DNA of 64,000 nucleotides from Liquidambar formosana (Eukaryota; Streptophyta; Magnoliopsida; Saxifragales; Altingiaceae). The translations under genes were made by a program, and so were the position numbers. Positions 26,501 through 39,743 of the stretch are shown here, one piece after another. The notes under the pieces are model-generated. The model saw nothing but the letters and a program-made list of their open reading frames with translations, was not told the origin of the DNA and ran no database searches. The stretch lies in the NCBI GenBank assembly GCA_039720395.1, contig JBBPBK010000051.1, forward strand, positions 62,001 to 126,000. Direction: 5' to 3'. How positions within the stretch are numbered: the first letter of the stretch is position 1; each line of letters opens with the position of its first letter.

Positions 26501-28880
26501 GGGGTGATCCTGTCCTTACAACTTGTTATCTCATTAATAGAATGCCTTCTGTAGTGTTAGGTAATAAGTCTCCTTTTTCTGCCTTATATCCTGATAGTCC
26601 TCCCTTTCCATTCACTCCTCGTGTGTTTTGTTGTGTAGATTTTGTTTATATTCTTGATCCAGGTCACGATAAGTTATCGCCTCGGGCTTGCAAGTGTATC
26701 TTTCTTTGGTATTATCGTACTAAAAAATGATATCCCTGCTATAGTTCTAAGACTCGTTGCTACTTTGTGAGTGCTGATGTTACCTTCTTCGAGTCTACCT
26801 CATTCTTTTCCTCTTCTGGTAACAATTTATCTTCTAATCCTATCTCTTGTCATGAGGGGTAACATTCTTTTCCATATCCTACTCTTCCCATACCTATGGC
26901 TCCATCACTAATCCTGTCTCCCATTCCTTCTACTACTCCACTGATGATTTACCTGTTGCTCTTCGCCGAGTTAAACAAACATGTACTCAACATCCTATTG
27001 CCCATTTCTTGTCTTATGATCGTCTTTCATCTTGTATGCAATCATTTGCGTGTTCTCTGGCTTTAATTTCTATTCCTTCATCATATAAGCAGATATTCTC
27101 TTCTTCTGGCTGGAAGCAAGCTATGGATGTAGAAATGAATGCTCTTCACATGAACCAAACCTGGAAACTCACTTCCCTTCCTCCTAGGAAAAGAACAGTG
27201 GGATGTTGTTGGGTTTATACTATAAACTATCTTCTCGATGGTTCTATTGAGCACTTTAAGGCGCGGCTAGTAGCTAAAAGGTATACTCAAACATATGGTG
27301 TTGATTACTTGGAGACCTTCTCCCCTATTGCTTGTCTTAACCCTGTTCGCATCTTACTATCCGTAGCAAAGTTCAAAAAAAATTTGATTTCACTTTTCAA
27401 AATGGACAAACATTTTGGGATAGAAAAAGTAGCAAAAATGGCCTATCTTTGTGGAACAGAGGGAGTATTAATTAACGTAAATTGGGAATTATTAGTGGAA
27501 AATATGATCAATTAAGATAATTAATTGTGAGTCGTAAATAATTATAAAAATTTTCTGAAAAATAGTAAAACAATATTATTTTGCATAGGGACGCTTGAGG
27601 TGTCAATTTTGCAGCTAAGTAATTAAATGGAATTGTATGAAAAATTGAAGAAAATAATTTTGCATGACAAAAAATGTGTTGGCAGCCTATTACTGCAATT
27701 AGCTATTACTGCGAGACTATTATGTATAAATAGGATTGAACACAGAATAAAGGTTTGTTAGGTCAAATTTCAAGAGGAAGGAGGTGAATTTCTACAGAGA
27801 GAAAGTGAGAGAAAAGGGGAAATTTGGGGTTTCTTGATTTTAATTGATTTAGAGACAAACCTGTGGTGTTTTAGGTGAGCTTCAATGTCCATTTGCATTT
27901 TTGTGCTGGTCCTGTGCTCTAATTTAATATTACTTTCTTAGTATTTTGAATTTTAAAGCTTGTTATTTTAAGCTTTAATGGTGGTCAAATTTTTAGAATT
28001 CAATAATCACTCCATAGTTGATAATTTGATGCCATTCTTGATCGGTTAGATTCCTTCTGATGTGTATTTGATGCTCTTATATAGAAGGAATATTGATAAT
28101 TTAAAGTTTAGGTTAGGGTTTTTAGGTTTTGAAACTTTGAACCAAGATCTGAATGAGGTGGGCTATTGCCACCACAATACCAAGTAGCCACATAGTCCAT
28201 TAGAAAACATCATGCTGGACAACTTTGTAGCATAAAGTGTTTGCAAAGTCTGTCATTTAAGTGAACATTTTGGCCATTTTTCATGAAACATTCTCTAAAA
28301 TGAAATAGAGATTGTAAATGACCAAAGAGTCCCACTTAAACGACAGATTTTAGAAAACTTTTTCTACAAAATTGTTCAGAATGATATTTTTTTAGTGAAG
28401 CTTGCGGTTATTTTTCATGAAATCCTTTTATATTTTTCATAAAACCTTAAAAAAAATGTAAACTAAGTGGTGGCTGCAGAGGAATTTTTGTGGTGGCAAT
28501 AGCTGCCCCCAATCTGAATTAATAGGGTAATATTTGATCAAAACCAATCATATATAATCTGAAACTAGACTTCTCAAGCTTCGATTTGATATAACGTACG
28601 CTTGAATCCGATTTCAGGAGTGGAAGTTATTGAGGTTTGAAATTTTAGCACTTTTATGTAATTTTCCCTGTAAAAATGAGGCTTTGAATGTAATTTTTAC
28701 TACAGAAGATGAAGTTTGGTAAATAAAATTGAAAACCAGCCCATTTTGATATTTTACCATAAAACATGAAAAGAAAATTCATAAATACAGTTAAATAAAT
28801 TCATTTCTATTTCAAAATTATTTTTCAATTATGGTAATTATATTTGATTTTAAAATTTCAAAATTTTTTCTAAACAAATA

Positions 28881-28915
<35 letters not shown>

Positions 28916-31650
28916 TATAAAACATAAAAAAATAAAAATAAATGGGATTGTATTTTAATATAAATTATCAAAATAGTTATGAGAAAATTTATTTTTATTC
29001 AACTAATTAAATTCAATTGATTTAATTCTTGTTTTTTTTTTTTCAATTCCAGTTGGGTGTAGTATGAGGAGAGGGCTACCTACTCAATAGTATGAAAGTT
29101 GCCACAACTAGAAAAAGTCGATGAATAAATAAGAAAAAAAAAACCAGATGATATCAAATGTGTTACAAGCACATCCAAATATAAAGTACGTTAAAAGACA
29201 AAAGGGCACTTTGATAGGGGGAGTTTAAATTATACATTAATTATATCTCTTATGGACTACACTGGTTTGACTTCTAGGTTGAGCTAATTTTAAGTCAGTA
29301 AATCGAGACAACTACATCTAGCACACAACCTAGGATGTGCGATTTTGATGGTGTGCTTCTAGGTTCGCATTGACACAAGTATGAATTTGAATCTCTTACT
29401 AGCATTTGGTAAGTGAATGTAGACTTCTGAACATTACTGGTTAATTTTGGTATATTTATGTCTCAATTTATCTTGGTGTGTTGTGGACCATCGTTTAAAA
29501 AAAAATGGCAATTAACTGGGAATTTTAATAATTTTGATCATTTTCTTGTTAAAGTGTGTCCCTCATTAAGGGGGGAAAAAAAAGAAAGAAAAAAAGAAAG
29601 AAAGAAATCAATATTTTTGCACGAATTTGGGTATTTTATTCATTTTGATATTTCCTTGTTATTTATGCTTTTTTTTTTAGTATAGATTCTTTTACGAGTC
29701 TGTTAGGGGCTTTAGATTTGGTGTTAGTGATGGTGTTGAGGCTCATGTTGGTTCTAATGGAGATATGACAGCTTTTTAGTGTAGGACTTGGTTGTCTTGA
29801 TTTAGGCTGTTGATGTTCAGATGGTTTTTGGTTAGGATTTTGTTGTGATACTTCTGTTCACGCTACATAAAAAACTAGCTTAGGACCCTTTAGTTTTGAT
29901 TTAATCTATGGATGTCTCGTATCGATCACCTTCTTTTTTCATAAAGCTTGATTCTTAATGAAATCGCATGTTCTTCTTTACTAATCATAGTTTATCTCTT
30001 CATTGGTGTTTTGCCATGTAATGGTGCAATTCAACTTTTTGCAGTTTGGGTTGGGTTGTGTCCTTGACTCCTTGTATGGGTTCTCAACTTGTATTTTGTC
30101 ATGGAAAGCCAAAGGGGGAGATTGTAAACCAATACCTAGGGGCACAAGTTAAGATATAAAATATAGGGTTTTATTAATGTGTGCCCTTAGGGCACAGGTT
30201 AAGATATAATTCATGATGATAAAAGTGCATGGAAAATGTGGCATAGAAAATGTGGCATAGAAAATGATGCAAATAGCATAGAAATATCTGAAAATGCATT
30301 GAAAATTGTGCAAACACATTGCAATTTTTATTTCATTAATTATATCTTAACCAGTGTCCTAAGGGTAGACATAAATAGGACCCTAAATATAACATTGGAA
30401 AAAATGGTATCTTTATCCAAAAGGTAGGAAAAAAAATTTTGTGTTTGATTGTTATTTTTGTTGTGATGGTTGGTATTCGTTTAGTTTCCTATTTCTAATA
30501 GAAACCATAATTGAGGGTGTTGTAATGTGAATTGAATTTCTTTGCGCAATAGCAGTATATTATTGTGGATGATTTAATTTTTAATAGACAATAAATTGCA
30601 ATCGTGTTTGTGAAGAGCCTTATATATTAAAAATAATGATAATAATAAAAATTTATGGTTTGGAATGATGATCCTAAAAAATGGGCTGAGTTCAAATAGT
30701 TGTTATTTAGCAATGAACTCAACTCAACCAAGCCTTAATCCCAACTAATTAGGGTTGGCTACATGAATCCTTTTACGTTATTCAATTTTATCAAGGGTTA
30801 TATCATCTTAAATTCTTAGCATACTTGTCCTTTCTCGCCACTTTTAACCACATTATTTTGGGCCTTCTTCTCCTTTTAGTGTTTGGATGAGGGATTTGTA
30901 CGAGGGATTTGGGCTAAAATGGGATTCCAATGCCTAATTATGGTGGTGGCACTAGCGGCAGATGAGTTTGAAATCCTATCTCAACCCAAATCCCTCCTGC
31001 AAATCCCTCATCCAAACGCACCATTAGGGCCTTCAACTTAAATCAAGTCACCCTTAAGTGTAGGTGCACTCCTAGGTCTTTGTTGCACATGACCAAACCA
31101 CTTTAAACGATTTTCCTCATCTTCTCCTCAATTGGTTACAACTCCTATCTTCTCATGAATGCATTCATTTCTTATTATCTATTTGTATATTACCACTTAT
31201 CCATTTTAACATGTTCATCTCTATTGACTCATTTTCTGCAAATGTTCTTTCCTAATTACGCAATATTTGGTACCATAAAGCATAGCTGGTCTTATAGCTA
31301 TCTTGTAAGATTTTACTTTTGACTTGGAGGGTATTCTTTTGTCAAACAGCAACCTAGATGTACTCATCCACTTTATCCACCTTGCTCTAATTATATGAGT
31401 AACATCCTCCCCAATCTCTACATTTTTATGGATAATTGATCCAAGATATCGAATATAGTTGAATTACACCCTTACATGAAGGGACTGACCCGAAGGAGAG
31501 CATTTTTTGAACCATTGGAGCCTTTGGCATTCTCATAAATAAGGAGTTTGTAAAGAAAGTGATACGGCGACGAGCTTCCAAATTCATAGGCACGTTTATG
31601 GTAGATTCCTTGACAGTCAAAATTAAATGAAGCCTAACAACCTATGGAGG

Positions 31651-31684
<34 letters not shown>

Positions 31685-34600
31685 AAGAAGAGAGAGATCA
31701 GTAAATGGTTATACAGAATAATTGACATACATAATATCTCAGACAAAAGGAATAAGCGCCAATACCCTCTCCCTCCAAGATTCATTCTGTGTAACCTGGA
31801 TATTTATATTTTTGAACTTCTGCTTTGCCATGTCAATCTGATTATCAAGAATCCTACAAAGAGAAGGGGAAAACTCATAGCATTAAGTAGTCATGAATGA
31901 CTATTCCATTGTAAATTACAATAAGTTATTCTTTTTACGCATCCTTAACGTGCAATTATTTTCTGTGCACTTACTTATTACTCAGAACATCCTGAGTGAG
32001 AATCAGCATAACATCCTGGAATACTTCGATGATCTCAGAGTCATTTTTTTTACCATCTACCTGTCAAACATACGAACTTTAATTGTCAGAACTTGTAAGT
32101 ATAAAGTCAAGAAAATGTGGACTTGTTAAGTGCTGAGCGCTAAGAAATGAGTGAAAAGCATGTTACCAAAATTTTTAAAAACTCTTCCAACTTAACACTG
32201 AGCAGAGGCATATTTCCCATTTGGAATTTATGCAGAAATTTAAACCGTTTTATGCTGTCTTCAACTTCATAGCATATCTTGCCAATAATCCTGCATAGTA
32301 AGCACCCCAAAAAAAAGAAAAAAAAAAAAAGAAATGAAGCCAGCTGTAATTTGGCTTCTTCCTAGCATTAAAGAAAAAAGGATGATTTTCTTATGAAAAG
32401 AACAGATGGTAATTGAAACATTTCTGCCTTACCTCTTATCCCCTTCATCTTTTAAAAGGTCACACAATATATCCCTAAGTGTCTCATAGAATTCAATTAA
32501 TGCTGAATGCATATAACAATCATTTTTAATCTTCTTAAATAACTTAGCATCTCCCTTTCGCTTGAAATCTTTTGCCATGTCTAATGCTATGGAAATCTGT
32601 TGAGTGTGAAAAGGCAAAGAAATAAGGAAGTCAAACCAGAGGTGTGCGGAAAGCATTTAAATGAACGAGAGAAAGATGCAACACTCATATGGTTTACCTT
32701 ACTAGCGAGCAAGAAAAGAGGCCACTGGATGACAGAGACTTCACTTGGAGAATCTGGTGCAAGCAACAGTTCTCTCTCCCTGAACAATAAAAAGTAAACT
32801 TAAAAATTATGAACATGGATATGATGCCTTTAATACTCCCTCCGTCCCACAAAGATAGGCCAAATTTTCTATTTTTTCTGTTCCAAAATGTTTGTCCATT
32901 TGGAAAAGTCAAATCATAAATTTTTTTAACTTTCTTATATTGCCTTTTGTTATTTCAATAATTACTCTCAACACAAAACCCAATACCAAATAAGAGAGGG
33001 TACTTTTGGAAACATGGAATTTAATAAATGATAAGTCAATGCAATGATGACTTTTCTTAAACTGCGTGTTTTGCCAAACTTGGCCTATATTTGTGGGACA
33101 GAGGAAGTATACAATATAGAAATCATGTTTCAAAAAGATGCAGTTTTAACCTATTGCTGATGAAGTCTTCCATCCGCATGGACCGTATGAATTCATTCCA
33201 CACCTTGAAGAATTTTTGAGCGATCCTTTGTTTCTCAGACCCACCCTGACAAAGAAAGAAGAAAAAGCAGAACAAGAAAACGAAGTTAATGAAAAGAAAG
33301 GCTTCCAGTAAAACTAACACTTGTAAACATTGTGTACATTCAGAAACCATATTGCATGCATTTATGATTGAAATAATATCTTCTGAAGTTGTAAAATAAT
33401 GAACAGGTAAAACATCGACCAAAAAAGGCACTACCGTGAAGTTCGTTATCCTATCCAGTTCCGACAATGGCACAAGATGATCGATAAAAGCAGAAGGAAT
33501 CAAGTCAAATGAGGACTGCAACTTCCCAAGTTTCCGTATCTAAGAAAAGCGAGAAGGAATAAGCTGAATAAAAGATTTAAAAAATATATAAAATTAAAAT
33601 AAAATAATAAAAAAAATTAGAAAAAAAAAATTAAAAAAGAAGAGTGTATTCCCAATGGTTTGAAGAAAGAATAGCCACTGACCTCACCAAGATGGATGTA
33701 AGCTCCATGAATCCCACCAAAAAGGGTTGAAAATATAGCATACCACAATTGTGCATCCATAAAATAAACCTATGCACCAATCAAGTGGGGTTGGAATTCA
33801 TAATACATATAGCATAAATGCGTAAAATGTTACTCCAAAAAAATCACTGTCCCACCTACCAGCACAATTGGGGCCCATATTGCGATAACAGCACCAATAT
33901 TATATGATACTACATCAGTTTCAGAATGTGACTTAGTACAAGATCTAGCCATAAAAGAAAAGAAAAACAGAAGAGTCACAAAGTAACTGAAACCTTACCA
34001 TTTGGAAAGAACTCATGCCATTCATAGGTAACGATTCTCATTCTCATAATTAACTTTGTAGGTCCAACTAATGGCAATATCTATTTTCAGAAAATGTCAA
34101 TCAGAGTTTAAAAACAACTTCTGGGTTGGAAGCTGGACAGATTTGACAAGAAAGAAACTGTATAACATGAATTGTAAGAGGAGTGTAAAAAATTCTTCAA
34201 TTACACAATATGGAATTGGGTTTCCCCAATTTGAAAATGTATCTTCTGTTTTTTTGGGGCGTGGACAGGGAGAAGGGGGTGCCATCACTTGCTTAAAACT
34301 ACCACTTCAATGCCTAGTTGGGTGGAAATAAACTAAATTTACTCTGTTTTAAATTTTAATAAAATGATGATGATTCATGTCTATAAATTCACTGTTTTAT
34401 ACTAGAGAAGTCACAGTTTTCCCCCTCTTTGTTTTCCCTTGTTTATTTACAATTTACTGGAGCTATGATTTTGACTATGCATGAAGCTATGATTACAGAG
34501 GACAAGAAGTCCAGCCCAGAAAATAAGACTCCAAAAAATTAAAAATAAGAGAGAACTACTACTGATGGTTTTTATATATTATTGAGTGAAGAAGTTCAAA

Positions 34601-37600
34601 AAATTTTAGACCCAACCACCAAAAATTTGCAGAAGAGCACACTCTTCAAGAAATGTGATTTTGTAGTCAATATTCATGATACTGTAAATCCATAAGAAGA
34701 AAGAACACCACAAAACTTTCTCCCTCTAAATTCTCCTTAGCACTTAGTGTCTGGAAAATAAAAAATAACAGATCTCTTGGTCAAGGCCCCTAGTCATAAT
34801 TTTCTAGGTGACCCTCCTTAGGGTTCTGTGTTTCTTTGTTCTGAGGGAAGAGTAAGAGCAAATGACCTATGTGTTTTGTATTGGTAATTTCATGACCAAG
34901 ACTATCCTTTCACTCTTATTTACTACAGATAGCCTTAGGTCAAGACTGCATACACTCAGTGGCCTGAGAGAACCTTGGAAGCTCACGAAAAAAGGCCTCA
35001 GCATGCTGCAACAGGCTTGGGAGCCCAAGGAGTTGGCAGTAAGTTGGGAGAAACCACTAGATCCCACCAAGGGGAAACTCAGCAGCCCATCATAGAAAAA
35101 GCTTGGCTGGTTGAACAAAAAGCTCAGTGCTCTGACCATGTAATAAGCACCAAGCAGTTCACTTGGTCCCACCAAGCTTACTCTCAAAAGTCCGCCAGAA
35201 GTCATTGCAGCTGCTCGAGCTAGAGGTCAGCACACTGAGAGGGAAGTTTATCCCCAGATTTAAAGTACACATCCCACATCCAATGGCCACACAAATTTTC
35301 TCTTGGGAGCCTCAAATGAGCCATGGGGTGCTCTATTCCAATAAAGAAAAAGGTTCTTGGTCAAATACGGGATAGAAGTCATTACCCTTATCAACACAAG
35401 ATATATAGAGCATAGTGCAGCTATCAACCTTCTTGAAGGTAAAAAGCTTATTGAATTAACCATCTTAGTCTTATGAAATTAAGGTTGAAAGGCTCATTGG
35501 TTGCCTAAGCACAAAACCATGATTGTAAATGGCTTGTGGTTAACCCATTGAAAAACCATGCTTAAAGGGTCTTGCTACCCTCCATAATGGTGTGACGCAC
35601 GACCCTCATGTGTGGTGATGTTATGTAGTGTAGTAGGTATAAGGGGACATAGCCTGAAAAAGGAACCTATACATGTACATATGTGAGGGTGAGTGTCCAA
35701 AGCTTAGGGATGACCCCCCGAAAATGCAAGTATTGAAGCCCATTGGATTTAAATGAAGATGATCATGATTCAAACAAATGAATTCTTCCCCAACATAGGG
35801 TGCCTCAAAAATGGTTGTGAAAGGATCACTAATAAAAAGGAGGTAAAGGGGAGTCGCTATCAACCACCGGTTTAAGGATGTTAAGTTTCCAACTTAAAAG
35901 CCTAAGCTTGTAAGTGGAGACCCAAACAGGTATATGAAGTTATGTCAAGGTTTATAATTAACCAATGTGGGATGTGACATATTTTCAACACTCCCCCTCA
36001 TGTGCAGGCCTAACAAGATAGAAACGAGCTTGTTGCGTGGACAACAAAGACAGGCTTACAAATGAACGGCCTAAGAACGACATGCTCTGATACCATGTTA
36101 ACTTTCCAACTTACGAAGACTTAAAACCAGGACCTCCTAGAGACCAGAGCTCTCATACCATGTTAAGTTTCTAACCTACAAGCCTAAGCTTGTAAGTGGA
36201 GGGCCCAAACAAATATACGAAGCCATGTCAAGATTTATAATTAACCAATGTGGGATGTGGTACATTTCCAACAAAGGACATGATTGATTGTCTATTTAGG
36301 GATCCAAAATTGGCAATAAAGCCCAAAATGGATAAAACATAACTCCTAAAGTCCCAAAACCAAGCTATAGGAAAGGAGGTTTGGTTGAGGGTAGGGAATG
36401 TGTTAGTCACCCAACCGCACTCATCCTAGGATGATTATCTTATTTATTGGAAATCTTTTTGAAGTTTGAGATGAAAAATAGCTTCCTATTTTGAAATCAT
36501 ACACCATGTTACTATATATGCATCACTGTATTTAATGCATGCAATTAGTGAACAAGGATTGCATTTAGCATTTAAGCAATGCTAATCCCTTCTCAAAAAA
36601 GGTTGTAAAAAAACAATGGCACAATTAAGGACAATTAAGGACAATGGAATGTTCACTTGAGAAAACCAAATGAGAAGAATTTTTTGATATTTGGACTTCA
36701 CTTGAAAAAGATTTAAAAAATTTTGGATTTCAAAGTGGTGCGAACACTAGACTTAAGCCACCCATCATATATGTGAATGGGTGTTAATGCCGCTGAATGG
36801 CCCATCAAGGGACCTTATGGCTAGATGATTTTTTGGAGGCCTAGACCTAGTTTGGCTATTTTAGTTTGGACTTATTTTATTGGATTCTAACCTCTATTAT
36901 TTTATTTTGTCTAATGATTTAAGGGTTTATAACTTTATGTTAGGACACCACTTACCAAACCTTCAACTGTTGGGAAATGGGCCAACAATGTATATCAAGC
37001 TAACACCCCCCGCCTCCTCTCACATATGGCCCCAACCCGCACATGAAGAGATAGATAAATAAACAACCGAAAGACAAACAAACAAATTAACTGGGAAATA
37101 AACAAATGGAGGTAACAAGAATTGAACCCAAGACCTACTGCAAACCAAAGCTAACCAAAGCTCTGATAGTCTAATACCATGTTAGGACACCAATTGACCT
37201 TAAAAGCTAAAGTTGTGAGGGGAATGGGCCAACAATGAATATCAAGCTACTACTTTCCATATTTTATGTGAGTGGGAGACTATTAAAAGAATCCTAAATT
37301 TCTTTAGCGTTATTCTTGAATAAAAAAAGATTATAGATTTGTCTTACATTTGGTGATGACTCCAGTTGCCAAATCCTAAAGTTGTTTCTTCCCTTCACTT
37401 CTTCTATGTCATTTTTTATTGCTCTACATTAGCTTTGCTATCAGAGCAAACCATTCCATGGAGTGAAAGACGACCATCATGCAACGACCCTTGCTACCCC
37501 ACGAACTCTTCAATCTTCAAATAACCTTCCCATACATTCCCCATGAGATTTGTGCCCTCAAAACCTCCACTGAAAAACCCAAGAAGCCAGCCAACCCCGT

Positions 37601-39680
37601 TCATGCCCACCTTTGGATAACTTGAAATTTTCTTTCTTCACTTAATCTCTCATTGATTCTCTATATTCAAAAAAAGAAAAGAAAGAAAGGTTGATTATAT
37701 CTCGTCAGAAAGTTAGTTTCCATCACTGGAATCCCATCTTCCTTACACCCCTCACTTCTTTCTCCTTCATCGTGGTCATAGTACCTTGTAGAAATCTCCT
37801 CACCGGAATCCCATCCCCATATACCACTGTTGCAGTTCAACACACCACACACCATTCCCCATACACCACCATCGTCGAAACCACATCCCCTACCACGCCC
37901 CTTGCCTCCATTGCCTCCTTTTAATCATAGTCAATGCCATTAACACCGTCATCTTTACAACGTCAATCGCAAGTGGGTGCCTCCATTGCCCCTTGCCTCT
38001 CATTGTTTCGTGGATGCCATGTGTTTTCGTTTAATATCCACTTTGGATCGGTTTGCTACATGTATATTGATTGATTAATACTCTTGAAGGTTATTTGGGT
38101 TACTAGTTAGGTTATTGTTCTCCTTGGTTAGAGTATTCCTAACTGCGGATTACCTTATTCTACTACCGAATTTGTACCAGATAACTTACCAGCTATAAAT
38201 CAGGCCGATTTCTCCAATCAAGGTCATTGTTTCACCTCTTTAGTGAAATTAATTTGCTTATCCAAATTTGAATCGTTAATTCACTTGTGCTTGGTTGGGA
38301 ATCACATCCTCCCCCCCCCCCCCCCCCCCCAAAAAAAAAAAGGTCCTTTTACTGTGAACATTCAATTTCCAAATCTTGTGAAATGATCCTTAATCGGTTT
38401 TGTCCAATTTTCCGACTACCCTATGAACTTGAACCAGACAGTTATAACAAGCCTTTAATAATCCAGTTCTGTTTCTGTTTATTAACTGTGAGCTTGCTCG
38501 AGTTGTGTTACTTTTGACTTAATCAGTCAGTTTCATCCTTGTGCATACTGGCACTAGCTGCTCGCAATTGCTAAGTTAGATTGGGGACTGAATCTCTCTA
38601 CTTGAAGGCCGCTGGACCATGGTTAGCTTGTCCTAATTTATAAGAATAAAAATTAAAAATAAAACTCATTGGGATTGCTTGCTAATCTTTGTCACATTTA
38701 GTTGATCTCCAGTATCTTGTATTTAGTTTTGGATAGAGGACCCCTGGTACATCTAGGCATCTAGCACACCCATATTTAGTATATTCAGCACATGCACTTA
38801 AATAGTGATCATGTCGTGTCCAATTCTGAATATCAGCCTATCATGGGATCCCCTAAATGGATAGAAGGCATGATTGGTGGTGAAGGGCTATACACAGACC
38901 TCTGCAATGATTGCCTCATTAAATGCAACCTAACATGTGCCCTTAGGGCACATGTTAAGAAAATCCGGGTTTTAATAGGCAAAAAGAATTCAAATGACAC
39001 CAAATATAAAATGGCATCTCACTAATTGTTGTAATGGATGGTCATTAAATTTCACATGTTTTGGAATTTTTATTGCATTGTAACACCTTAGGGATAGTAA
39101 CTTTTGGTTTAGCATGGGTAACTCTAAAAGGATCTATGCAAAGCACTATTTTAGACACATCACACATTGGGCAAGTATTTTCAAAAGAGGTAAAAATGAT
39201 ATGCATGCATAAAGAAAATGACAAGTAAAGAAACAATGAACCCATTGCCTCTTCCTACGGGAATGGCATTGACAATGGGAGGCAAACACACAAGATATGA
39301 AATCAACATTTCTACTGCTATAAGTACCCAAGGCTAGCAAATGCACAGAATTGGTATTTAAGAGAACAAAATCAGTCTTGTGGGATTAACATTACAACTA
39401 CTCAAAAAACAAAGTCTACCAAATGCACAGAATTAGTGGTTAAAAAGAACAAAATCACCTCCACATAGTAGCTGAATGCCAGCTTGCTTATTAGCAGCAC
39501 GATCCAAAACATGGTGTACCTGATCATATGAAATGTAATTATGTTAATTGGAACAAAGGTAACTCCAACTCAGACATGCATAAATGCACCAAATTCACGA
39601 ACTCCATGGTAAAATCTTGGACATGCCTGAATACACAAAGTGTGAAACATCCTTGAAACAATGACCCGACTCCCCAACCC

Positions 39681-39711
<31 letters not shown>

Positions 39712-39712
39712 A

Positions 39713-39743
<31 letters not shown>

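Noticed and set aside
30236..30427. Plus-strand 63-codon frame
   Set aside because: Contained in a MITE with inverted ends; no coding signature.
31650..31682. Poly-A tail of a retrogene or LINE
   Set aside because: It directly precedes a genuine minus-strand 3' splice site and is better explained as its polypyrimidine tract; no target duplication seen.
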